A stretch of 64,000 nucleotides of DNA from Cryobacterium aureum (GTDB taxonomy: Bacteria; Actinomycetota; Actinomycetes; Actinomycetales; Microbacteriaceae): positions 62,001 to 126,000 of the forward strand of contig NZ_PPTG01000022.1 in NCBI RefSeq assembly GCF_002954245.1, in the 5' to 3' direction. How positions within the stretch are numbered: position 1 is the first letter of the stretch; every line of letters begins with the position of its first letter. Below are positions 18,018 through 25,696 of this stretch, in pieces. Under the pieces are notes generated by a model. The model saw only the letters and a program-made list of their open reading frames with translations, did no database searches and was not told the origin of the DNA. A program made the translations under genes and the position numbers.

Positions 18018-18269
18018 ATGACTAAGGAAAAATGGCGCGATGAGTGGCCTCCGTTCCGACTGAAGCTCATCGACGAGACGGCTCGGTGCTTGGCGGATCA
18101 GCAGCACACGGCAACGGGTGGGGAACGGTCAGGGTGGAAAACGCTCACGACCGTGGAGCAGAAAAACCTGACGGCGAACATCGCCGGCATCTTCCTCGCC
18201 ATGGATCAGGCCATGCAGAACCTCGATGACCGGAGGGAGATCCTCTACAGCGAACGCAGCCAGACCTGA
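18018..18269 (+). CDS. Small hypothetical protein
   Basis: An 83-residue protein of unknown function. The start ATG 18018 follows AAGAAGGACAGCTA. The sequence is helical and hydrophilic (MTKEKWRDEWPPFRLKLIDE, NLTANIAGIFLAMDQAMQNL) with no signal peptide or membrane segment. It follows the antitoxin-type gene by 120 bases on the same strand and could be co-transcribed. The next 465 bases (18270-18734) contain no feature I can support. Confidence 0.5.
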   Translation: MTKEKWRDEWPPFRLKLIDETARCLADQQHTATGGERSGWKTLTTVEQKNLTANIAGIFLAMDQAMQNLDDRREILYSERSQT

Positions 18270-18734
18270 TGAGTTCCACGTCTGGCTGCGGTCACCCCCG
18301 GAATGCCTCAGTGCGGCGGTTGAAAGGTCGTGCTGTTCTCGGCAGACGACAGCTTCACCCAATTACTCCGACGATGGTGGTGACTCCAAATAGCCAGCCT
18401 TCAGTGGACCATATACTGTCTGGAAATTACGGAATCAGTTCATTCGTTGCCCAGGTCAGGACCCGGCCAGAGATCTTCGCCTGTAGTGGCGGAAATCAAC
18501 TACACCCGCCGAATGCATCCACCCGCATTGGCGACGGCAGTGCCGTTCAGTCGAAATCTGGTGGGATTGATGGCAAGCAATCTGGTACGGCTCACCGCGA
18601 CGAACTCAACGGGGCACCGCTGGCGGACGAAGACTGGTTGACCTAAGGGCCGGAGAGAGACTGGACGGGTTTCCGTGACCTCACAGCCAGTGTGTGCAGG
18701 TCCAGAGCATGAGATGCGCGCTGTTGGCGATTCT

Positions 18735-19430
18735 TCAGCCTCTCGCTCGGGAGATGAGGAGTTCGGCCGTTCGTGCCTCGGTGACGCCCCACGACATGAG
18801 GGTGCTGTGCAGGAGTCGTTCCATCCGCTCGGGGAGTTGTTTGTCGCGGAGGAGTCGTGACGTTTCAATGAGGCCGAACGCAGCAGAGACGAGCTGAACG
18901 GAATGTTCGTGAAGCCCAGCGTGCATGGTCGGGTCGACAAGATCGGATTGACCGGTTGCAGACAGCGACTCACGGAGCCATTTCTCGGTCAGGTAAACCC
19001 AGATCTGCAGCGGCCTGGCACCTGGAGTTTCCGGCTGGGTGGCCTCGCGAAGTATTCGCAAGGCGGCCATGGCAACCACATCAGTCGATGCGGATATGGC
19101 CAGTTTTCGGAAATAGAAGACGAGATCGGGAAGACCCTTCATATTGGGCCGGACCTCGTAGACAAACGGTATTCCTGCAATGGCCTCCTCGAGGAATCTC
19201 GTTATGACTGCGTCGAGCGTGTGGCTCGGCCCAATCGGAAATCCGGGGTTGGCGGGTAATTCGTCGAGGATGTCCTGCGCGCTGGTTTTGAGAATGCCCC
19301 GCGCGTGAAGAACGCGGGCCACGGCCATCATCGAGTCTGAGTGAATCGCCTGCTCGTGCCAATCCCAATGTTCTGGGGCATTCGTTGGGTCCGCTTTTCC
19401 ACTCCCTGTCGGGGTTGTCGGATGAAACAT
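18735..19430 (-). CDS. Hypothetical protein, paralogue A of a duplicated pair
   Basis: A 231-residue protein, mostly helical, of unknown family. It is clearly homologous to the product of 22230-22916. Shared blocks include SMMAVARVLHARG against SMMAVAQVINERG, LVFYFRKLAISAS against LVFYFRKLSMAAS, and AFGLIETSRLLRDKQLPERM against AFGLIEMSRLLEDDELADRM. I chose ATG 19430 because the paralogue has the same sequence, GGTGGTnCCCATG, around its start, and AAGGTGG lies in front. Neither copy has recognisable catalytic motifs. The about 590 bases to the next gene (19431-20021) hold no supported feature. Confidence 0.65.
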   Translation of the reverse strand: MFHPTTPTGSGKADPTNAPEHWDWHEQAIHSDSMMAVARVLHARGILKTSAQDILDELPANPGFPIGPSHTLDAVITRFLEEAIAGIPFVYEVRPNMKGLPDLVFYFRKLAISASTDVVAMAALRILREATQPETPGARPLQIWVYLTEKWLRESLSATGQSDLVDPTMHAGLHEHSVQLVSAAFGLIETSRLLRDKQLPERMERLLHSTLMSWGVTEARTAELLISRARG

Positions 19431-20021
19431 GGGTACCACCACCTTCGGAACTGGTCAGTCCAGTCCTCAACGAATACCCTGCGGCGGGTCCTCGGCGACA
19501 ACGGAATGTTCGACAACTCGATCCACCAGATCGGCCTTTCGTGCTAATTCCTCGAGTGCCAGTTGCGCCCATCAACGCTGCTTGCGGACGGACCGGGGCG
19601 TGGTCACTGATCGACGCACTGCCCACTTCAACGCGGCGAAATCTCGAAGCGTATACGACCGTATAGCATACGGAATTTACGGCAATCAGCCCCATTTCCG
19701 CTGCTGCATCGGGAATGGAGACGGTTTGCGGGTCCGAGTGAGCAGGCTGGTGCTGACTGCAATCTTGCAAACAGCTGCGGGGAGGGCCCTCGCTGCCGGT
19801 GTTGCGGGGTGGGGTCGCCACGCCGAGATTGCAGCGATCAATGCGGTTGGGCCAACTTCACGGATGTACCAACGTGACCAAGTGCACGTAGCGCGGCGGC
19901 TGCATGCGGCCGCAGCAAAACTTGAAGCGGTGTTGCGGACTGTGCCGGAGTCGTAGGCGCAGCACCACTCTCCATCCGCGGTTAGGAAATTCGGGATTGT
20001 TCACGGGCCCGCGTGAGGAAA

Positions 20022-21062
20022 TCAGTAGCGGGTGCCCATGACGGTTCTTACTTCGTCCAGCGTGGTGGCAGCAATGGTGTTGGCGCGATCATTGCCACGT
20101 CGAAGCACCTCGGAAGCTAGCCCCGAATCCTGCGCGAAGTCGGCACGTCGTGCTCGCATGGGAGCAAGAAAGCTATTGACCGCATCGGTGGTTAGGCGCT
20201 TCAGCTCACCGCTACCTTGGTCTCCGATCTGCGCTGCGATTTCCTCCGGTTGTTTGCCAAGGCAGAGCGCAGCGGTCGAGAGAAGTGCTGAGACGCCTGG
20301 TCTAGTCTTCGGATCAAAAGAGATCAGACGGTCACTGTCGGTGACAGTTTTCCGGATGGCTGCCGCGGTTTCATCCTCGGTCATCGACAAGGCGATCGCG
20401 TTTCCGTAGCTTTTGGACATCTTGCGACCGTCCAGCCCGGGGATCTCTGGCGACGCTGTGATCAGTGCGTCGGGCACCGGGAAAACATTCCCGTAGCGCT
20501 CGTTGAATCTGCGCGCGACCACACGTGTCATTTCGACATGCGGCAAGTTATCTTTTCCGACAGGGACGAGGCTCCCCTTGCAGAACAGGATGTCAGCGGC
20601 CTGGTGCACGGGGTATGTGAGAAGAAGGCCACTCAGGGCTCGATTCGAGGAGGCAAGTTCCGACTTCACGGTTGGATTTCGACGTAGTTCGGCCTCCGTC
20701 ACCAGACTCAGAAACGGGACGATCAACTGGTTCAGGGCCGGCACGGACGAATGCGTAAAGATCGTCGTTGATTCCGGATCCAGGCCCGCAGCGAGATAGT
20801 CCAGGACGGTGCTGTAGACGTTCTGTTGAACGTTCGCCATTGTGTCCCGGTCGGTAATGACCTGATAATCAGCCAAGACCAGAAACGTTTCGACCCCGGC
20901 CTGTTGAAGCCTGACTCGTTCAATGATGGTGCCGAAATAGTGGCCGAGGTGAAGCAGGCCGGTTGGTCGCTCGCCGGTAAGCACGCGATAATGCTCCGGA
21001 TGGGCATCAATGTCTCGGGCGATGATAGCCGAACGCTCGGCCATGGTCGTAAGGGATTCCAC
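20022..21062 (-). CDS. trpS: Tryptophanyl-tRNA synthetase, probably auxiliary
   Basis: A 346-residue class I aminoacyl-tRNA synthetase that charges tRNA-Trp with tryptophan. It has the HIGH-type motif HLGH (residues 38-41) and an intact KMSKS (residues 214-218). Other family blocks are TGERPTGLLHLGHYFG, YPVHQAADILF, VGKDNLPHVEMTR and the C-terminal helical anticodon-binding region. Translation starts at GTG 21062, six bases after AAGGAG. A leader peptide with three Trp codons and alternative hairpins precedes it, as in the attenuation-controlled indolmycin-resistant TrpRS1 of Streptomyces coelicolor. That control, and its place in an accessory region, suggest a second, inducible and perhaps antibiotic-insensitive copy. 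Whether the genome has another trpS cannot be seen here. Confidence 0.93.
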   Translation of the reverse strand: MESLTTMAERSAIIARDIDAHPEHYRVLTGERPTGLLHLGHYFGTIIERVRLQQAGVETFLVLADYQVITDRDTMANVQQNVYSTVLDYLAAGLDPESTTIFTHSSVPALNQLIVPFLSLVTEAELRRNPTVKSELASSNRALSGLLLTYPVHQAADILFCKGSLVPVGKDNLPHVEMTRVVARRFNERYGNVFPVPDALITASPEIPGLDGRKMSKSYGNAIALSMTEDETAAAIRKTVTDSDRLISFDPKTRPGVSALLSTAALCLGKQPEEIAAQIGDQGSGELKRLTTDAVNSFLAPMRARRADFAQDSGLASEVLRRGNDRANTIAATTLDEVRTVMGTRY

Positions 21063-21068
21063 TTTGCA

Positions 21069-21163
21069 CTCCTTAAAGTAGGAGGGCTGTACGATGTCCT
21101 GAGCTGAGGTTCACGGGCGGCGTACAGCCCGTGAACATGGTTCAACCGGCTGCTAGTGCAGCC
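21069..21163 (-). promoter_or_regulatory. Attenuator-like leader of trpS with alternative hairpins
   Basis: On the minus strand between the leader peptide and trpS four segments can pair in exclusive ways. GGCTGC pairs with GCAGCC (21148-21163), with the leader stop in the loop region. GCAGCC can instead pair with GGCTGT in segment A. Segment A pairs either with GCCCGTGAAC (21109-21118) through GTTCACGGGC (21127-21136), or with CGTACAGCCC (21084-21093) through GGGCTGTACG (21121-21130); both are perfect ten-bp stems. CTCCT (21080-21084) can also pair with AGGAG (21069-21073) and hide the trpS ribosome site. No T run follows any stem, so control may act on translation. Confidence 0.75.
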
Positions 21164-21191
21164 ACCACCACGAGGAACGGTTGAAACTCAT
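21153..21191 (-). CDS. Leader peptide of trpS with three tandem Trp codons
   Basis: A 12-codon reading frame, ATG 21191 to TAG 21153, encoding MSFNRSSWWWLH. The three consecutive TGG codons occupy 21162-21170. Trp is the rarest amino acid, so three in a row directly upstream of a Trp-tRNA synthetase gene are a hallmark of ribosome-mediated attenuation: when charged tRNA-Trp is scarce the ribosome stalls there and changes the folding of the RNA downstream. The ribosome site in front is weak (TCTGGA). The peptide itself has no predicted function. Confidence 0.8.
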   Translation of the reverse strand: MSFNRSSWWWLH

Positions 21192-21476
21192 TCCAGAAGA
21201 ATAGCCGAGTGGCAACGGCACGGATTACCCAGTCGACGCGTTCCGAACACGCCACAACGTCGGACATGACCTTGGTGGGGTTTGTCTCTCTTCCGAATCT
21301 CGGCCGGAACCTGCTCCCGAGAGTTACTCACGGCCTCAGTGGTGGCTGTCATGGGCGAATTAGCCGAAAAGCGCGTTGTCGCGATGGATCCTGCAGTTGC
21401 TTTCACGGCTGTAGCTCGGAGAGAGCACGACGAATCCAGTTGGGCCGTGCGCACAATCGACCCCTCGCAGATGCAG

Positions 21477-21938
21477 TTACGGCATCCACTCGATTAGCGG
21501 CGCATCGACAGGCAAGTAAAGCGGATGCCCGGGATGCCCATCCTTCGTGATGCCCAACGCGTGAAGTCGCGGCAGCAGCGCCAGCGCCCGGGTCACGCGG
21601 GCCGGGTCCGCCTTCGTGCCCCACCCCGCAATGACGGTGCCGGTGACGCCGGCAAGCACGCAATCGTTATCTGGTCCCACCGGGTCGGTCGCAGCCAGCA
21701 TCACTTTCGGGTCCTTGGTGCGGAACGCGTACAGGTTGAGGATCACCATGCCGCCGTACCCCTCGCGCTTCGCGAAACCGACGCACCGCCGGAGCGTCGG
21801 ATCGAGTTGAACCGCGTCGGCGGTGCTCGGGTTGAGCAGCACGAACGTGATCATCGGCAGCACTGGGTCCCAGACGCGGGTCAGCGTGTAGCGGTATTCG
21901 CCACGAATGTCTGCGGTGGCGGAAATGAACTCAGGCAT
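21477..21938 (-). CDS. DUF1643 domain protein
   Basis: A 153-residue protein matching the DUF1643 family along its whole length. Family blocks include YRYTLTRVWDPVLPMITFVL followed by LNPSTADA, DPTLRRCVGFA, MVILNLYAFR and VIAGWGTKA. ATG 21938 (MPEFISATADIRG) follows GGAGAGG; an upstream in-frame start has no ribosome site. The molecular function of DUF1643 is not established. It stands alone, about 290 bases from each neighbour; the 290 bases towards 22230 show nothing I can support. Confidence 0.85.
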   Translation of the reverse strand: MPEFISATADIRGEYRYTLTRVWDPVLPMITFVLLNPSTADAVQLDPTLRRCVGFAKREGYGGMVILNLYAFRTKDPKVMLAATDPVGPDNDCVLAGVTGTVIAGWGTKADPARVTRALALLPRLHALGITKDGHPGHPLYLPVDAPLIEWMP

Positions 21939-22229
21939 TGGGCCTCTCCAGCCAGAGCATATCGTCACACCTGCACGAAGCCCGGTCCTCGAAAGCCCAT
22001 CCCCAGCGGGTCACGATCAACTCTGCCGATGGTGAAAGCCGTCCTCGCGCCCAGAGACGAGTAGATCAAGGCATGGTGCGCTGGTCACGAACCGGCGACA
22101 CAAATCGCTAGCGATCATGGCCGCGAGATGTTTCACTTACCGGCTGCGGTCGAGGACTGGCCATCACTAGGGAATGTATCCACATCGCCGCCGTTGGGTG
22201 GGCGAGAGCCCCGACTGCCGAGGCCACTC

Positions 22230-22916
22230 TCAGCTTAGGAACCCGTCGACCTGCGCCGTGCTGAGCCCCCAGGACGAGAGGTTCGCATGAAGTAGCTGCT
22301 CCATTCGGTCAGCGAGCTCATCATCCTCAAGTAGCCGCGACATTTCGATAAGGCCGAACGCTGCAGCAGCTAGCTGAATGGCCAGTTCATGAAGTTCGCC
22401 TGGCGTGGGGAGGGGAACCCGACCACTGGTGGGGAAGTCACCGACTTCGACCGCATCGACCAGCCAGCTCTCGGTCATCTTGATCCAGGCGCGTTGCGGA
22501 AACGAGATGCGCCGCTCCGGATAGTAAGCCTCGCGCACGACGCGCAAGATGGCCCTGATTGGGATGTCTGATGCGGCCATGGACAACTTCCGGAAATAGA
22601 AGACCAAGTAGGCAATCCCCCGAAGGTCTGGTCGGGGTCCATTCACGAGAGGGTAGCCAGTAAGTGACACGTCCAAGTAGCTCTCTACAATATGTTTTAT
22701 CGATGGCCACGGCCCAACGGGAAAATCTTTGGTGTGTGGAAGTGCGTTGATGAGGTCCTGTTCACTGGTCCTCATCTCGCCGCGTTCATTGATGACCTGC
22801 GCCACGGCCATCATTGAAGCCGAGTATGGTCCCGTCTCGCGCCAGTCCAAGACTTCTACGAGCTTGATTGGGGCGTCTGCACTGTCAGCGGACGAAGGAG
22901 TTTCAGGGGGAAGCAT
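22230..22916 (-). CDS. Hypothetical protein, paralogue B of a duplicated pair
   Basis: A 228-residue protein homologous to the product of 18735-19430 over nearly its full length, with conserved blocks SMMAVAQVINERGEMRTSEQ, LVFYFRKLSMAAS and AFGLIEMSRLLEDDELADRM. It is predicted to be a soluble helical protein. ATG 22916 is preceded by GGTGGTCCC, as in the paralogue (GGTGGTACCC), so the duplication included the start region; the open frame extends further upstream, but those residues are not shared. The two copies lie on the same strand, on either side of trpS and the DUF1643 gene. Function unknown. Confidence 0.65.
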   Translation of the reverse strand: MLPPETPSSADSADAPIKLVEVLDWRETGPYSASMMAVAQVINERGEMRTSEQDLINALPHTKDFPVGPWPSIKHIVESYLDVSLTGYPLVNGPRPDLRGIAYLVFYFRKLSMAASDIPIRAILRVVREAYYPERRISFPQRAWIKMTESWLVDAVEVGDFPTSGRVPLPTPGELHELAIQLAAAAFGLIEMSRLLEDDELADRMEQLLHANLSSWGLSTAQVDGFLS

Positions 22917-23101
22917 GGGACCACCATTCCGGGACCGGCTACCCTGCGGCGGGTCGGCGCTCGGGTGGGTGACCACGTTCAGTAGGCGTTGAGCCGCGAT
23001 GGCGAGGATGCTGAGTGCGGAGCAAAATGCAGGAACAGCACAGTTCGCGAGATGGGCGTCGTTCTACTACCCTCATGACAACGCGGAAGGTGGGACTTTA
23101 A

Positions 23102-24289
23102 TTGGCGCGTGAACAAGCGATCGAAGAAGCCGCAGCGGCTTTTGTGACCTGGAATCGAGAGACGACCTCTGGAATGCCGTGGCAAGTTCCGCGATCAACC
23201 CCCGGGGCACCGTACTTCCTAATCCAAGACGTATTTCCCTTCAAGGCAGTTTTCGCGCCCGAGGAGGATGGTTGGGTACTGTACGCGGACTGCAATCTGA
23301 GGGGAAGTGATTCAGTAGCTTGGAAGCTGGGTGGACTGAATTCACCGCCGGACGAGATCGCACACGCAGTCCTGTCTTGCCTCATCGATGTAGCGGGCTC
23401 CGCGGAGGGTCGATTCGACGCGTCTGCGGATGTTCCCTTTTCGTACGCTGCCTATGGAGCCGCCCGCGCATTAGGCGACACGGGCCGTGCGGGCAGTGCG
23501 GCAGCTTTGATCGGTCGTCATAGTCTTGCGCGAGTTGAAGTTGAGCCCGCAATCACCTGGTTTGAGTTGGCCCTTACGTTGCTGGAGTCTGCCGGTCAAC
23601 TGGACTCAGTGCCCGAAGTGCGCGCGCAGCTAGATCATGCCCGCGCCCTCGTCCGTGCCGCTGCGCTTGCGCCAGAAGTGATCTGGGCGGTTCGATATGC
23701 GATCGAACGTCTCGGAACAATCGAGGCGCTCGACGACATGTCAGCGCACCAGGGGAACGGGTTCACGTTCCCGGTAACACCGGTGATGAACTGTCGCTTC
23801 TACTACGACGGCGGACTCAACGCCTTTACCAGCGCTTTTCTCATTGCTGACGGGCAAGAGTTCGGCCGGGTCTCCTTTAGATTCGACTTTCCATTTGACA
23901 TCTCTGAATCCTCCGACGCAACTGACGCAGCGGCGGTAGCCATGAAGCTGGCGGTGGCCACGCGCAGTCGCGCGACAGAAGTGCTCCTGGAAGCGTTGCA
24001 CAAGCCAAATGAACGCCGGTCAGGCCCCGTGGCGGCAGTTGCATCCCTTTACCCGGACCTCGACGTCGCGGCAGGGATCAGCCACCTCCTCAGCGACTTG
24101 GAGGCATCCGCCAAGAATTTGCTCTACCTCCTGCTCTCGGAACATCAAGATCACAACCTGTTCGACGCAATTCTTTCTGACCAGAGCATCGCAGTTCTCC
24201 AGTCCTTTCGCGCTGCCAACCCCTCGGCGGAACTTTCCGCGCACCTCGATAACTTCTTCGCTGTCATTGGTGAGCCGGTCCAAACATGA
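23102..24289 (+). CDS. Hypothetical protein
   Basis: A protein of 395 residues, of unknown family. It starts at TTG 23102 behind GGAAGGTGGGAC; no better start is present nearby. Residues about 1-115 form an alpha/beta domain (WNRETTSGMPWQV, APYFLIQDVFPFKAVF), residues about 115-215 are helical and TPR-like in composition, and the C-terminal half again mixes strands (FRFDFPFDISESS) and helices (ISHLLSDLEASAKNLLYLLL). No signal peptide or membrane segment. Its stop overlaps the next ATG by four bases, so the two genes are co-translated. Confidence 0.6.
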   Translation: MAREQAIEEAAAAFVTWNRETTSGMPWQVPRSTPGAPYFLIQDVFPFKAVFAPEEDGWVLYADCNLRGSDSVAWKLGGLNSPPDEIAHAVLSCLIDVAGSAEGRFDASADVPFSYAAYGAARALGDTGRAGSAAALIGRHSLARVEVEPAITWFELALTLLESAGQLDSVPEVRAQLDHARALVRAAALAPEVIWAVRYAIERLGTIEALDDMSAHQGNGFTFPVTPVMNCRFYYDGGLNAFTSAFLIADGQEFGRVSFRFDFPFDISESSDATDAAAVAMKLAVATRSRATEVLLEALHKPNERRSGPVAAVASLYPDLDVAAGISHLLSDLEASAKNLLYLLLSEHQDHNLFDAILSDQSIAVLQSFRAANPSAELSAHLDNFFAVIGEPVQT

Positions 24290-24942
24290 CTAGCGACACG
24301 CCAACTATCCCCGCCGAAGAGGCAGACAGGAACAGTCCTATTGACGTGCTTGAGCTAATCGACGGCGAAGCGGTTAGGCCCGGCGACTTCACGCAACGAG
24401 CTATCCTCGCGCTGTCCCCCTACGAGGTTCTGCACATCAATGACCACATTTGGTGGGTGCTTGCTGTGGGTGCCGGCCAAGGGATATTCACTGTGTACGC
24501 CGCGAGCCGCAAGGCTTTGGTGCTTACTGACGACGCCGCCTTGAGCCGATACGCTCGGGATCACGCCAGTACGCCGGTTACTCGTTTCAACATGGACACC
24601 GCGTCACTGTCATTTCGGGCTCGGAAGGCATTGAACCACCCCAAACCGCGCCTGCTTCGGCGCCAGGATGCCCGCGATATGCGGCTCGCCGTAATGGACG
24701 AACGCTACCTCGTGCGGTGTCCCGAGTGCACAACGCGTGTAGCGATGCCCGGCCCGGAGAGAGCGCCTACGGGGCCGTGGCCCGCTCACCAATGCTGGGG
24801 CGATGAGTGGCGTTACGACACCTGGTGCCCGCTCGGTCTGGCTCCCACGTTGGAGGACATTGAGGACGCCCGCCTGCGGAGTCCGCCGACGTGGGCCGCA
24901 GGGACCGTTGGTGGTGGCGCACCAGGCTTGGGCAGGCGGTAA
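24286..24942 (+). CDS. Hypothetical protein, 3' end next to an IS remnant
   Basis: A protein of 218 residues, not recognised. It is coupled to the preceding gene by an ATGA overlap. The C-terminal third has a CPEC pair and further Cys/His residues (VRCPECTTRVAM, HQCWGDEWRYDTWCPLG) that could bind zinc. The last about 15 residues (Gly-rich, AAGTVGGGAPGLGRR) are unusual, and the stop codon lies directly before an IS30-type transposase fragment in the same frame, so the natural C-terminus may have been replaced by an insertion. Function unknown. Confidence 0.55.
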   Translation: MTSDTPTIPAEEADRNSPIDVLELIDGEAVRPGDFTQRAILALSPYEVLHINDHIWWVLAVGAGQGIFTVYAASRKALVLTDDAALSRYARDHASTPVTRFNMDTASLSFRARKALNHPKPRLLRRQDARDMRLAVMDERYLVRCPECTTRVAMPGPERAPTGPWPAHQCWGDEWRYDTWCPLGLAPTLEDIEDARLRSPPTWAAGTVGGGAPGLGRR

Positions 24943-24945
24943 CCC

Positions 24946-25125
24946 CACGAAAACACCAACTGCCTGCTCCGCCAGTACCTGCCCAAGAGCACGGACCTTG
25001 ATCTGACGAACACCACCCGCCTCAGGGAGATCGCGACCGAGCTCAACAACCGACCACGCCGAGCATTGAAGTGGCAGACTCCTCATGAGGTCTACAGCGC
25101 CGCCGTTATTGCATTGACCGCTTGA
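24946..25125 (+). pseudogene. IS30-family transposase, C-terminal fragment
   Basis: Reading from 24946 gives a 59-residue segment with the typical IS30 C-terminus: HENTNCLLRQYLPKSTDLDL and ATELNNRPRRALKWQTPHEV, ending TA and TGA at 25123-25125. The catalytic DDE core is missing, so this is the remnant of a deleted IS30-type element. It begins in the same frame as, and directly after, the stop of the preceding gene. Confidence 0.8.
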
Positions 25126-25565
25126 AACTGTCGGCGATACTGGCCCTATTTTCGGTCGGCGTTAACAGGCAAGCCAACGCAGCCCCGCACCGCATCGTGC
25201 TGCTTCGCAAATGTCACAAGCAACCCCGCACAGTGGCTTTTATCGCTCGAGGCGCCGATGAAGGCCTTTACGACCGCGACAGCGTACGTTGCCGCAAACG
25301 CAACGTCGCCAACGATATATGCGCGTTGTTCACCCAAAATCCCGCTGTCTCTTTGCCCAGGGGACCGCGGCTGCGGCAACGCCGCCAAACCCTCGACATC
25401 GTGATCACTGATGCGGCCAAAGAGCTCAACGTTCGCTACCAGCGCTTACGTCGACTCGAGATAGGGCGACGCAATGACACCAACCTGGAAACCACCTTCA
25501 GCGCCTGGCTCGACGAACAACCCCGACAATCTGATCCGACCCCAAAGGCCGCTGGACAACAATAA
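25122..25565 (+). pseudogene. IS110-type transposase remnant (tentative)
   Basis: An open frame of 147 residues whose first half (about residues 35-75, HKQPRTVAFIARGADEGLYD and RCRKRNVANDICALF) resembles the C-terminal region of IS110-type transposases in actinobacteria. The second half (DAAKELNVRYQRLRRLEIGR, then a Trp-Leu motif) resembles the HTH tail fused to some of them. The N-terminal RuvC-like catalytic half is absent. Together with the adjacent IS30 fragment it marks a site of repeated insertion and decay. The 130 bases to the next gene show nothing else. Confidence 0.45.
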
Positions 25566-25696
25566 GAGCATCCACCCAGCGGGTCGTGACCCACCCGTGG
25601 TGCGGGTGAACGCCACTGTTCGGCTTCCTATTGTGCGTTGTCCAACACCACATGCGATGGAATTGAGCACCGCTGGAAAACTCCTTTGTCGGCGGA

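Noticed and set aside
18269..18646. A 125-codon frame coupled by ATGA to the small gene at 18018
   Set aside because: Composition looks random (Ser/Gly/Pro/Arg-rich), there is no ribosome site and no motif; the overlap alone is not enough.
19429..19956. A 175-codon plus-strand frame next to paralogue A
   Set aside because: The first part is antisense to the paralogue start and the rest has no family pattern or ribosome site.
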